A DNA stretch of 64,000 bases from Sorghum bicolor (GCF_000003195.3 NC_012876.2:7357306-7421305); one strand, 5' to 3'; counted from the first letter of the stretch, positions 33,547 to 44,890 are shown. Notes: generated by a model not told the origin, from the letters alone. A program made the numbers and translations.

Positions 33547-36069
33547 TGAAGCGCCCCTGGTAAACCAGGAACTCAAATGTGATACAATACTAGTCCCAGG
33601 AGGCTAGTAACACATTTATTACATTAGATAAGTTTCAGCGCAGTAGTCTTGGAAAGCGTGGACAAGGAAGGCACGCTATAATAATAAGACACCAAAATAC
33701 AACACAGGTCCAAAGGACCCAGAAACAAACGATATCGCCATCGAACATCTGACGAGTCCCAATGCCACAGGATTAGTTGGGTGCAGACACGACCTTACTC
33801 GAACGCCACTTCGGGATCGAAGTCCGGATCTTCCTCTGTTTAATAAAGCAAGGGTGAGTACAAAGTACTCAGCAAATCCAACCTTACCCTACGGAAGGGG
33901 ATAACACTATATATGCATATGGATAAATCAAGGATGAGGCTTAGTTTTATTTGCATAAAGCTATCTTTTTACACATGCAAGGTTTCATTTCACAAATACT
34001 GTTGTAAAAGACCTCTTTTTCCACATATGATAGTATTTCTGAAAATGGGGGTTTGATCACAATTTTAAGTGTTGTTGAACCCTTGTTCCCACAACACAAT
34101 GGCAGTCAACCATTTATTTCCAAAATCACACTCACTCTCATATTTTCACTCATCCCATCCCATCTAGTTGTTGAAACCAAACCATAACCCGTCCGAGACC
34201 GCGGACACGGCTATCCAGATAGATTTACACTCTGCAGAGGTTGTACACTTTTCCCACAAGTAGGATACCATAACTTACACCGTCGTGCAAGCACAGATCC
34301 ATCAAAGTCATTACCCTCCATAGCTAAGTAATGGCGCTCACCACGGGAACACTAAGGCCACATCTCATGATACCATAATAATTCACAAAGCTGTTTTCAT
34401 ATATTTCCACAATTTCACATACATCACTTAGTGTCCCGTTGCACACCTGCCTCCAGGTGATTGCCATACTAACTAGAGGGATTTAGACTAAGCCTTACCC
34501 ATGCAAGGCGAGTGGTTGTACGATAAATGAGTTAGGCAAGATGAATCATCAACTCAGTCCTTAATCGAGACAAGGCGGACATCCCCAAAAGAGATCCCAT
34601 CCGCCCCATCTCCATAGTAATCACATCTATAACTTGTTCATTAACCCTTTCACAATACCCACAATTTATTTTCACCACTCACACCTTTTACTTTTAAAAT
34701 CATTATATTTGATAAAATACAACGATGAGTATCCAGAATGAGTAACAAGTCCTAAGCATACTAAATAATAATATTTCTGTCATAGCATATTATTTTGTTC
34801 ATAGGTTCGAACAAGATAATTACCGGGTAATATCAATTCAAGAATGGCTATTCAACAGGTTTTAACTAAGCAGCGAAAATACTTCGTACATATATCGTAC
34901 ATGCAATATTTAAAACGGCTTCTACGGGTTGTGTTTAAAAATAGGATCAATATGCATCAAAGGGGATCGGTTGGACTTGCCTCCGTCGGCGTCCTCGGCA
35001 AACTCCTGCTGACAGTCCGGGTCCTCGGCGTCAAACTCGCGGTACTCGTCTCCAACGTTCTCATTTTCCGGCTCGTTCACTCCGTCAACTAAAATACGCG
35101 ACGAACGACACAGACAATAGGCACAGATAAATAATCATATAAATTCAAATGAGCTCCAAAAATCATGAAATTAATATGGGAGGTAGATCATGATTTTAGA
35201 TGAATTTAGGAAAAAGAATTATTAAAATCAGAGTTAGCATCTGGCATTTGTGAAATGGCCGGAATTTAATCATGCGAAAAAGGCTAACGATGATTAAGGA
35301 ATGGATGCTTCACGTGGGCATTTGTTTGGCTGGTAGTGCATGTTGCATGCATGCATGTACTATTTGGAGTTAATGCTTGGCCCACACATGCATGGTTAGA
35401 GACAAATTAGCAGGGGTCATTAGAACTCTTCTGTATGTCATGGTTCTATTCGTGGAGTTCTTGACAGTGAACCGGTACAGACAAATACATGGAAAAATAC
35501 AGAAAAATACTACAGAAAGACAGAGAAGAGCAAGGAGATGCTCATGAGCTGCTCACCTCGTCTTGCGACGACAGTCGAGCTCGGCTTCTGCGTATGGCCG
35601 TATACGGTATACGCGAAGTGAGAGCGAGTGAGCGAGTGAGTGAACGTGTTTCTCGGGTGGTGAGAGTGAGCACCCGAGGCTGGCTTTTTATAGGCCAAAG
35701 CGCTCAGCTGCGTGCCATTAAAAATGCTACTGTAGCGCATGGTCGGTGCCTAATTTCATACGAAGGACGATGTCCCATTTGCATGCACGTTGCATGCAAA
35801 TGGACGGTGCCTAATCACCGTGTCCTTGCATGCAGGTGCATGCAAATGGTCGGTGGCATGTCCTGCATGCATGCATGAGATATATATTCGTGTAGGTGCA
35901 CTGCTATGTTTTCTCGCATGTAAGCTTGCTGGTACTTGCTATTATTTGTGCGCGAAAAATATGGATGGAGATACTATAGAGCTCAAATTATTTTATAGTT
36001 TTTGAAATATATTTTGAAAATAATTTTTAATGCGAGTGATTTTCGAATGTGAATTTTTGGGATGTTACA
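33547..36069 (-). repeat. Right LTR (5' LTR) of element B
   Basis: 2523 bp. It carries the promoter for the element: a minus-strand TATA box CCTATAAAAAG (35684-35694), preceded in transcription direction by a GCATGC-rich block (35770-35876). A 45-bp segment present in the other LTR is missing at about 34578. Confidence 0.93.
35684..35876 (-). promoter_or_regulatory. Element B LTR promoter: TATA box with RY-motif cluster
   Basis: The TATA box (35684-35694, minus strand) is preceded 80-190 bp upstream by at least five GCATGC/CATGCA motifs, two in the context GCATGCAAATGG. CATGCA is the RY element bound by B3-domain factors of the ABI3/FUS3/LEC2 group. Seed or embryo expression is an inference. 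Confidence 0.5.
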
Positions 36070-36074
36070 GTAAC

Positions 36075-37623
36075 TTTGTAGACTTTGGTGTCATCTGATC
36101 CTCATACACAATTCTTAATCCATGAGTATCAGTAATAACATAAACCTCCATTGGTATTAGCACACTCCAAATGGAATGATATCTTGAAACAAACCAACAT
36201 ACCAAGCACTTGATGTCCTTGTAGATGTTCTTGTCATTAACCACTTCTTCTCTTGTAACTTCTTTATTTAAGCTACCCCCTTCAAAGGGTCAACTAGGGG
36301 ACACAAGAAAGGTAGCTTGCACTTTTTCCAGACAAGTTGACTAGCACTGGGACCTTTTGATATCCCAAAGAACTTATGTGCAAGAGAACAAACAGGTATC
36401 CTGAAATTTTCCTCGTAGTATGAAAACACCGGCGTAGTAAAACAGGTATAACTCCTATTCTGTTAATCAAATAGAGTTGTAGCTTATACCGTTAGAAAAC
36501 TTATGAAATTCCCTACAACTATCATATAGAAAACCTCCTTAGGTTCTGTCTTTAAACTTAGGTAAAACAGCCAAACTTAATATCCATCCTGAAAATGTCT
36601 CAGCAAAGGTGCAGTAGATTCCAAAAATTATATCTCGAGCTACTTAACACATCTGGAGATGATCCTTACATTTTTGAAAATATTAGGAAATCCTCTACAA
36701 CTTTAGTATACCACGTTTTTCCAGATTCTATCTTTAACTTGGCTGTAAATAGGAAATGCCAGATCTATCCAGATTTTGAAACCGAACAGCAACATCCAAG
36801 TTTAAATGTCATATCTCGGGTTCTGCTTATCCAAATGAGTTCCAGCTTATACTGTTGGAAAGCTTATAAAATTGTCTACAACTTTTCTATAGGACACTTT
36901 TCCAAATTATATAGTTATATTTGTCTCAAACAGTAAGCAACCAAAACTGGTCCAGATTCTTGACAGCACAGTTGTATCATATTGTGATTTTTGTAACTTC
37001 CAAACCATAACAGCTATGAGGGTGAATCTTGCGGTCAGGAAAATATCTTGAAGTCTAGTTGTTCCCAGAAAAATTTGGTAAACTTTGCACGATCAAAACT
37101 TGAGATACTCCCAAATCATTGCAGACTGCTACAGAAATCAGCAAGGGACAGAAACAAGAGATAGCCAAACCCAACTACTTATTCCACTAATCCTTATGCC
37201 TTAAGCCTATGAACTAATGAAATTGTGAGGAAATCCACAAGATCATTGCAATCAGTACAAAGATCTAAATCAAGAATGAACATAATAACAAACCAATTAA
37301 GCATTGAAGGTTCACACTTCACTCAACTTGCGATACTATCGTTCTCTTCATAGAAAGGGCAAAGATCCTAAAATTCTCTTTCAACTACGTAAGCAGGTGG
37401 TAAGAGAAGATTCTAAAAGCTTATCAAATCAAGGAGTAAAGATGAGAACAAGTACTTTTAAAATAAGCAACAAGGTAAAGATGAATAGCAATGGAAAAGA
37501 TATAGAATAGAGAAAAATATCAAGGTTTATAGAACAAGGATTGTATAACAATTTAAAAACCTTAAGACGACCAATTTCTAACTAGGCTTGCGTCCTACAG
37601 TCAGCATTGCTTTGATACCACTT
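36075..37623. other. Element C 5' internal leader, non-coding
   Basis: About 1.55 kb between element B and the right LTR of element C. No extra ORF and no gag are readable on the minus strand. An open frame on the plus strand (36595-36936) runs against the element and has no family signal. The end (37608-37618) carries the minus-strand primer-binding motif GGTATCAAAGC. Confidence 0.6.
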
Positions 37624-40541
37624 TGTAATACCCGATTTTAAGGACAAAACCAGATATGCACCATATGTGAGTTTTAGAAGTCAAATCTCACATATAGCTA
37701 CAAATAATGGGTAATATCAAGAGACAATGCATAAATATATAACATACTTAGTATAAAAGAGATAACCTTCAGTATCAAACAGTGGATAGACAATCTCCAA
37801 ACTTCGGGTATTACTTCTCTCCACAGGATCCAACTGACTGGTTGATCACAAGCCTAACGTCTCCTGAAGTGTGGGGGAAATTGCAAGAGTGAGCAAATAT
37901 CGTACTCAACAAGTATAACCAGGGGTTCATGAGGCTCAAATAGCTGACACTGGTTTGACTGCATTTAGCTTTTATATGTAGATAACATATTTAATCATTG
38001 GATAGCAAATATCAAGGTAGCATATTAAATCCCATAACCACATGATCAATTGTATACAGGAATTATGAATAATACATATAAATAACATAATAAACCATCA
38101 TTATCATTATTAATCATGTTCATCAGTGTTCATCTATTCCGTCAGTTTTCCGGGCTGCCCGTATCCGTGGGCACGGCTAGTATACCAGATTTAACACTCT
38201 GCAGAGGTTGTAGATCTTTACCCATGAGTCATGATTTACCCTTTCGCCCGAGGTGACCAGCCTCTTAGCTCACTTCCAAGGAAAGCCGACAGGGTTCACT
38301 ATGAAGTCTTTCAAAGGTTCGTCTAACAAGTTAGGGCCGCAAGGTTTCCTTTGCGCGCAGATATAGATACCCCCCTTCCGAATGGCACAATGACGCGCAG
38401 CCTATACACATAAGGACAGGGGCTCGCACTATACCCAAAACGGTTCAGCCCCTCCGCCCTTTTGGGTAACCTCTACCAAGCTAGAAAAGGTTACTCATAC
38501 TTGACTAAAGCCAGAGCCATATAGCCCTCATGGTTGTACGAGTTGTCCCAGCTTTTGCCAATGGATAAGTCCTTATGGAGGGTCAAGATCAATCCAGCAA
38601 AAGCCAGAGTTCTTTCCACCCTTTATATTCAAGTTGCTAGAAAGCTTATTTTATTGTTTATTGTATATCCAAACATTCATGTTACATGATCATGGATTAG
38701 ATTCAAGCACTAGCAGGAACTACCAAATGCATATCCAAAATAGGTAACAAGGAATCCAGGATAACAATCTTATATGATTCTGCTAAGGTCATCAAGGTGG
38801 ACACATGCATATGATAAATATTGTATTAATGGTGTATAGGTAACAAAGATGAACCCAAGTTATACTTGCCTTGATCAAAGCTCTCCTGAGCCTGCTGCTG
38901 GTCTTCAAAAGATTGACCTCGATCACCAACGTATCGCTCACTGTCTATACCCGATCGTCAATCAACAACACGCATTCCAATGGACAATCATACACGAAGC
39001 AAACAAGCTATAATTAGAACAATATACCAAAAAGTGGTAAAACAAAGATAAAAGTTTATGAAAATATTCTACGCAGCGCTACGATCACACAAACGTAATG
39101 TTCACGAAAATCGGAATTGAACGTAGAAGTTATGAATTTTCCAAGTTTTCCTATAGAGAAATAATTAATTAAATGCTACTGCAGAATTAAAAAGTTTCAA
39201 AACAGCAAACTAATACTTCTAACGTGTAGAGCTCGTGAATACGAATCTAACGAAATTTGAATGGACAAAATCGGAGCTAAAAAGAGCATTTTATGAGCAT
39301 TATCAAATCAGTGGCAAACTTGTAAATATCAGAAAATGTATTTTGAATCAACCGACAGACTTTACGTTTTCAAAAACAGAATATGCCTTTCGTGAATGTG
39401 CCTTGGACTGCGGGTTCTAATACGAGATTCCAGAGGGTCTCTTTAAGAAAACGGCCGGGCGAAGGGGTATCCTTCTTTTTCGGCCGTAGGATCGCGATGG
39501 AACGGTGCAGATCAGATCTGGGGAGAGAGGGAGGGAGCTCCGGCCAGCTACAGTGGCCAGCGCGGTGGCGCCATTGCCGGAGGGCAGAACTCCTCGCCGG
39601 AGTTCGTCGTTTTCACGATTCAGTGCACGATTCAACAAACGAAAAGAATGGGAAGGCGTAGAAGCTTGCTGCGAACTCACCAGACCAAAATCAAGGCTCG
39701 GGAAAAGCTTGAAGGCGTCCGACGGCTTGAGATGGCGGACCGGGCACTCCTGCAAGGTACGGCATCGATGAGGGAGCTGTAGGGCGCGATAGAGATAAAA
39801 GGGGAGGCTCAGAACCCTTGTAGGAGCAATACGAAGCTCGGCGTCACGATTTAGGCGGCTCTGGGGCAGCACCGAGGAAGAACGATGGCGGCGGCAATCT
39901 TTGGTTTGCGGCGAGATCCAACCAGCGGCGATAGAAGTTATCTAGGGATTCCCCAATGTTGTGGATGGAAAGAGGAGTGCGCGGGGAGACCACAAAACTT
40001 TATAGGGCTTGATTTGGGAATCCCAGCACCAAATCCCGGATTTACCGGATGGGTTTCCATCTCGGTGAGAGAAGGAGAGACCGTCTCGGCCACGACCTGA
40101 GGAAGAAGAAAGGTAAGTCGCCGACGTGTGGGCTCCAGATGGCAGCGAGAGAAAGAAAGGGAGAAAGGGGAGGGGCGCGCTGCTGGGCCGGAGAAAGAAG
40201 TGGGCCGGGGCGGTTAGCTGGGTCGCGGGGGAGGAACGGGGGCTGGGCCGATGGGGAGTTGGGCTGGGCGCTGGATGAGGTCTTTTCCCGTTTCTTTTTT
40301 TTCTATTTTAATTTTCAAAGCCTTTTCCAAATAGAATTTTTAGAGCAACCAAAATCCACCCCAAAGCAATCAAAACAACAATAAGATATGCTTCAGCATG
40401 TATGCATAAACAAGTTTCTAACTCTATGTTGAATTTTAAATTTCAATAAAATTTATTTCTTCACTAATTTAAATGCTCACAGAAATATTTGAATAAATCA
40501 ATTTAAATCCTATTAATTTGAAAGCAAATTTTGGGTGTTAC
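37624..40541 (-). repeat. Right LTR (5' LTR) of element C
   Basis: 2918 bp, TGTAATACCCG to GGGTGTTAC, lacking the last A of the left LTR. The minus-strand TATA-like box is at 39998-40005 and the shared module near 38197-38214. Confidence 0.9.
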
Positions 40542-41214
40542 GCAAATTGGGAGCTTCAGATAAGTTTGTAATCATGAGTCAACATTCAAGAAATTTCACT
40601 TAAGATAAGCAATTGGGAGCTAGCAAGACTCGACTAATGTATTGGAGTAACCTGGTAGCTACCAACATTCAGGAAATTTCGGAGTCTGACAAATTGAGAT
40701 GGATGAACATGCAGTAACCGGGTAGCTAACAGTTAGAAACTGGTAGCTTTTTATCCATTGAACAAATTAATAATTCAGATTATTTGTTGTGTCCAAACTG
40801 AGAGCAAAAGGAGGTGGTGTTTGGTTGGGAAGAGACTGAAAGTGTCATTGAAAGGGTGAACTACGCCCTTCCTTTCAGAAGAAAGAACAGAACATAAATA
40901 TTCATCCATAACATGGCGTCCTTTAATTAGTACGCTTTTAGCAACAGGGAAAGACACATGAAAGCTCATATCTTGGTTTTGAAGATAATTTATCACCGAT
41001 GTTGATGCAAACTTGCAGACATCCTCAATAGCAACAAGCAATACCATAGAAACTAAAAATGTTTTCCTCACTTGAACAATTCCTTGGGCAATGAGGCTGC
41101 TGCAGTGCTGCTGACTGGTGAGCTACCTATTGGCCGTCTAATGCTGAATGGCATGTTGCCTGCTGCTGTTATCCGATTGATTCTGGTACATCATCACCGA
41201 GGCAGACCGGAAGC
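40542..41214. other. Cluster-unit spacer upstream of GLP-B
   Basis: Homologous to bases 1-790 and their copy, but lacking the Stowaway-like insert, which shows the empty site near 40930. The codon-like segment 41060-41210 corresponds to 650-790. No gene is recognised. Confidence 0.6.
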
Positions 41215-41265
41215 CAGTGGCGGAGGGAACGGGGGCCTGAGGGGGCCTGGCACCCCCAAACCTTC
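41215..41265. mobile_element. Possible hAT-like terminus fragment
   Basis: CAGTGGCGGAGG followed by a G/C-rich tract with GGCACCCCC. It resembles the ends of grass elements with CAGTGGCGGA termini, compare 44801-44810. It marks the point where similarity to the GLP-A unit stops. No partner end was found. Confidence 0.3.
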
Positions 41266-41550
41266 CCATAACTCCTTTAATACACCCCATAGATTAGATA
41301 TTTAATTGTCTAATTAACTAGTTAATCATGTTATCTGTACTAAAATTTTTATTCTTATTTCATATTAATCTCTAATAGTTTTTTATACAAATAAAATCTA
41401 GATCTTTCTAATATTTTCTTCATATCTTTTATTTTTATTATTACCTATCAGACGGAGACGGGCGGGTGAATAGTCAGTGGGCCTTCCCTGATATTAAAAT
41501 CTTTATTTTTCCTATTTTTAAAAACCGATTTCGTATTTTCCAGAAAAAGA

Positions 41551-41690
41551 TTTCTACAGGTGGTTGGCATAACTGAACCACCTGTAGAAATGCATTTCCA
41601 CAGGCGGTTCTCAATTACTCGCCTGTGAAAAAATTTATTTCCACAGGCCACCAAACACAGACGGTTCGCCAAACCGCCTGTAAAAAGGGA
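41551..41690. repeat. Hairpin array, CACTA-like subterminal repeats
   Basis: TTTCTACAGGTGGTT (41551-41565) pairs perfectly with AACCACCTGTAGAAA (41576-41590) around a 10-base loop. A second hairpin (TTTCCACAGGCG with CGCCTGTGAAA, about 41595-41640) and a third, partial one (ACAGACGGTT with AACCGCCTGT, about 41660-41685) follow. Such ACAGGCGGTT inverted arrays are typical of grass CACTA subterminal regions. They lie about 280-420 bp upstream of the GLP-B TATA box. Confidence 0.5.
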
Positions 41691-41970
41691 TTACGAACCG
41701 CCCAGCATGACCCTTCCTCCCAAAAACACAAAAGAAAAGAAGGAACACGTTCCAAAGAGATCACATAATATTTGTTTACTGGAATGAGTGTGAAATGAAA
41801 ATACTAAAAGCAAGGTAGGTTTGAAAAGGTTGGTATAGTAAAAAGATAATTGTGTTGTTTCATGTGCAGGTTCTACGAGCCGGAGACTGTTTCTTCTGTT
41901 GGTAGGTTGAACTTGGAAGTTTTCAGTAATTAACACGTTCACGTCACCACACTTGCCGCTGTGGCAAGCC

Positions 41971-41978
41971 TATATAAA
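41971..41978 (+). promoter_or_regulatory. TATA box of GLP-B
   Basis: TATATAAA 83-90 bp before the start codon, after the conserved block CACACTTGCCGCTGTGGCA. The further upstream region differs from GLP-A because of the transposon debris described above, so only the proximal promoter is shared. Confidence 0.75.
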
Positions 41979-42060
41979 CGCACTATCCCCATGCCCAAAG
42001 CATCAACAGAGATACAAACTCAACCAGAAGCTCGCTATAGCTGAGTTCGGAGACAACAAG

Positions 42061-42909
42061 ATGGCTCCAGCCACCTACTTTCTCCTCGTTTCTTTTCTAG
42101 CATTGGTCACTTCTCAGGCCATTGCTTCTGACCCAAGCCCGCTCCAGGACTTCTGTGTTGCCGACATACACTCTCCAGGTATCCATGCACTAACATTAAA
42201 TAATGCACTATGTCTTGTTGTACTAAATCACATATCAAATTGGAATTATTTGTCAGAACAGAAACTAGAGTTTTATGTATGTCCTAATTATAATGATTTC
42301 TGATCGTTATGTACCTATTTTTCTGTCTTTGTATATGCAGTGAAGGTGAATGGATTTGTCTGCAAGGACCCCATGGCTGTGAATGCAGATGACTTTTTCA
42401 AGGCAGCAAACCTTGACAAACCTAGGGACACAATGAAAAGCAAGGTTGGATCCAATGTCACTTTGATCAATGTCATGCAGTTGCCTGGACTCAACACCCT
42501 AGGTATCTCGTTGGCTCGCATTGACTATGCACCATTAGGTCAGAATCCGCCACACACCCACCCACGTGCCACGGAGATTCTCACCGTGCTTGAGGGTACA
42601 CTCTATGTTGGATTTGTCACCTCCAACACAGACAATGGCAACAAGCTATTCACCAAGGTTCTCAAGAAGGGTGATGTGTTTGTATTCCCCCAAGGGCTCA
42701 TCCACTTCCAATTCAATCCTAAACATGACAAGCCAGCAGTCGCAATCGCGGCACTAAGTAGCCAGAACCCTGGGGCTATAACTATTGCCAACGCAGTCTT
42801 TGGATCAAAGCCACCAATCTCAGATGATGTCTTGGCCAAGGCATTCCAGGTGCAAAAGGGGACAATTGATTGGCTTCAAGCTCAGTTCTGGGAGAACAAC
42901 CACAACTAA
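42061..42909 (+). CDS. Germin-like protein GLP-B (GER4/OsGLP8 type)
   Basis: Exons 42061-42178 and 42341-42909; 162-bp GT-AG intron in the same place and phase as the other three genes; 228 codons. The same architecture is present: signal peptide to about residue 22, Cys32/Cys47, Asn78 glycosylation site, metal ligands His111, His113, Glu118 and His161. Distinctive residues are Lys148 (KKGD instead of NKGD) and Lys167. At the DNA level it differs from GLP-A and GLP-C by many silent changes across exon 2, so it has not shared their recent gene conversion. It is expected to be a secreted Mn-cupin. AATAAA occurs at 43024. Confidence 0.95.
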
Positions 42910-43351
42910 ATAAATCATGTTCGGCCATTGTATGAGTTCTGCAATAATTTGTATGGGAATATAGAATTTTTTTGCACTTTACTTACTACTGTATGTTTTT
43001 ATTATTTCTATGCTACTAATGATAATAAAATAAATGGTCAGTATTTCTCTACTATAATTGTAATTGTGTCCGTGTTGTGGCTCTGCCACCATGACTTTAA
43101 TCAAAAAATTAATGTAATTTATATGACTGCCGGTTATATGGGGTATATATAGTGAGCAGCCAAACGCTTGACCAGATGCAGTACCAAGTTAATGAAGTGT
43201 AGATATCATGTATGCAAGCGGATAGATAATCAATTTATAATTTTACCACTGGGAAGGTATAACTTTGGATGAATATATAGTATTGATAACTAAAGTTTAC
43301 ATATGAAAGATTTAATCAATATCATACACTCACATGATAAAGATATATATA
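42910..43351. other. GLP-B 3' region and spacer
   Basis: Contains AATAAA (43024-43029). Bases 43153-43215 resemble phrases upstream of GLP-A and GLP-C (CCAAATGC-TGATC, GATGCAG-, GTTAATGAA), so old cluster-unit sequence persists here. No gene. Confidence 0.5.
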
Positions 43352-43601
43352 CTCCCTTTCTATATGATTTAGTCATTTTGGACAAGTTTGGGTCAAACAT
43401 TGAGAATATAAATCATCAATAACTTTTAAATGCTGAGTTTGCAAATGTTTCAATTATATGAATAGATTTGTCTTGAAAAATACTTTCATAAAAGTATACA
43501 TATATCATTTTTTCCTAGATATTTTTATAAAAATAAGAGGTCTTGTGTTTTGGAGACTGTGTCATTGTCCTAAATGACTTCTAAATCTTATACGACAGTG
43601 T
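43352..43601. mobile_element. Stowaway-type MITE
   Basis: Begins ACTCCCTTTCTATATGATTT-like next to TA and continues AGTCATTTTGGACAAGTTTG. It ends with TTGTCCTAAATGACTTCTAA, an inverted counterpart of the start. About 250 bp, TA-flanked, no coding. Terminal repeats are degraded. Confidence 0.6.
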
Positions 43602-43672
43602 ATATATATAAATGATAAGTACATATTAAGCATCATAATAGATAAATAAATAATTCATTTAGAGCCCTCTAA

Positions 43673-43835
43673 TTATAGCAATAGCCATAGTCCAATTAGA
43701 ATATCAGAAGAATAGTTCCTAAGTTCAGGAGCATTCTTGGCAAGGTTGTCGCTATCAATGTCGAAGCACACGCGAGATGGAGAGTAGTAGTTGATGTCGT
43801 TAAAGTCATACTCTGAGCCATTCCTTGAGAGGATC
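43673..43835 (-). pseudogene. Unrecognised gene fragment (C-terminal exon piece)
   Basis: The minus strand encodes a coherent piece with LRNGSEYDFNDINYYSPSRV, then CFDIDSDNLAKNAPEL, and a stop. It has coding-like composition, unlike its surroundings. The hAT element at 43844 cuts its upstream side. After that element (44819 on) no clear continuation is readable. I do not recognise the family. Confidence 0.4.
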
Positions 43836-43843
43836 AGAGAGCA

Positions 43844-44810
43844 TGGGCGGCGCCAGGGGTATACCCATGTATTCCATGGAATACCCATGATTTTGGTGAC
43901 AAACACAAATATATGTATATATATACACACACATGTATAATCAGCATATATGTTAGTTTATTGAATGTTGCAAATATGTAGCCCATAAAAGAACTCCAAT
44001 AGTCTGGCTAAAATTAATTATCAAATTCTATTGCTTAGCTATTTTGTCCAATAGAAAATTTCTAAAAAATAAGAGATCTACAACATTCTTGTTACTTTAC
44101 AAAGTCTTACAGTTAGCGTCTGTAAGAAGCTATATATAGCCACCGAAAATCAAGGGAAAGCCAACTTTCTATTTTACAAAATTAGATAGCATATTAGTTG
44201 GAGTCTACTTTTGCTATACAAATTCTAAAATAGCATAAACAATAAGAATAGTTAAACTCTTGAAGTTGCTCTAAGCCTAGTAGAACAACTAGTAGCGGCT
44301 GCCCATGAACTCATCAGAAAGAAACCCCATCGACGGCATTCCTCTGGCGGCGGCGGTGGTCAGTGGTCTTTGTAGGCTTTATCATATATGGCTCCCCCTC
44401 AACGCCTTTCTCATATATGGCTTGAAGCAACAACAAGGTGAACACAAAGATCCCACATCTATTTTTTTATTCTTCAAAGTAAAAATTGAAGGTTTCATTT
44501 TCTTCTTTTTTTTTGTTGCGTTTTGATTTTTTTAAAGAAATGTTGCATTGTATTCTTGTAACATAGATAAAGAATTTATATATACTTTGATTATTATCAG
44601 GGGCGATACTAGGCTCACTTTGCCTGATGTCTTGTTACTAGGATAAACAAATATTTTACCTAGCATATATTTTAAAAAAATTATATGTACTACTTGAGCT
44701 GCACCAGGATCAATTTTGTATTGATTTTGTCCCCTATTACTATTGCACATATACATAGAAAATTTTTTATACGTGGAATACCCAACTATAAAATCCTAGC
44801 TCCGCCACTG
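43844..44810. mobile_element. hAT-type non-autonomous element with perfect 8-bp TSD
   Basis: The 967-bp block is flanked by TCAGAGAG on both sides (43836-43843 and 44811-44818). Its ends are imperfect inverted repeats: CATGGGCGGCGCCAGG on the left and, inverted, CAGTGGCGGAGCTAGG on the right. Both continue into a shared GGGTATTCCA segment. An 8-bp duplication is diagnostic of hAT elements. No transposase frame is present. Confidence 0.8.
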
Positions 44811-44840
44811 TCAGAGAGGAAGGTGTCAGAGAGGAAGGTG
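44811..44840. repeat. 15-bp tandem repeat, two copies
   Basis: TCAGAGAGGAAGGTG occurs twice head to tail, and the first copy includes the hAT target duplication. Confidence 0.7.
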
Positions 44841-44890
44841 TGTAGAGAGGGGGGAAATGGCCCTACTGTGCCGGAGATTTGTCCCCTTTC

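Larger units (their letters stand above)
24925..36069 (-). mobile_element. Element B: intact gypsy (Tekay/Del-like) retrotransposon
   Basis: An 11,145-bp element on the minus strand with LTRs at 24925-27491 and 33547-36069 and perfect 5-bp duplications GTAAC (24920-24924, 36070-36074). Next to the right LTR, the minus strand reads TGGTATCAGAGCC, a full primer-binding site. Next to the left LTR is a purine-rich AAGTGGGGGTAGG tract. gag-pol is uninterrupted and an extra ORF precedes it. The LTRs are about 99% alike apart from one 45-bp deletion. It is the youngest and most complete element in the window. Confidence 0.96.
9097..40541 (-). mobile_element. Element C: old nested gypsy LTR retrotransposon, internally deleted
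   Basis: Two LTRs in the same orientation (9097-12017 and 37624-40541) bracket an interior interrupted by two complete younger elements. Without them the interior is only about 2.2 kb: 12018-12215, 24475-24924 and 36075-37623. A minus-strand primer-binding motif GGTATCAAAGC lies next to the right LTR (37608-37618). The remaining coding pieces, protease to early reverse transcriptase and the final chromodomain, are Tekay/Del-type chromovirus sequence on the minus strand. No 5-bp target duplication is evident (GATAA left, GCAAA right). The right LTR ends TGTTAC without the expected final A. Confidence 0.85.

Noticed and set aside
36595..36936. 113-codon plus-strand frame inside element C
   Set aside because: It runs against the element strand in decayed leader sequence and has no recognisable motif.
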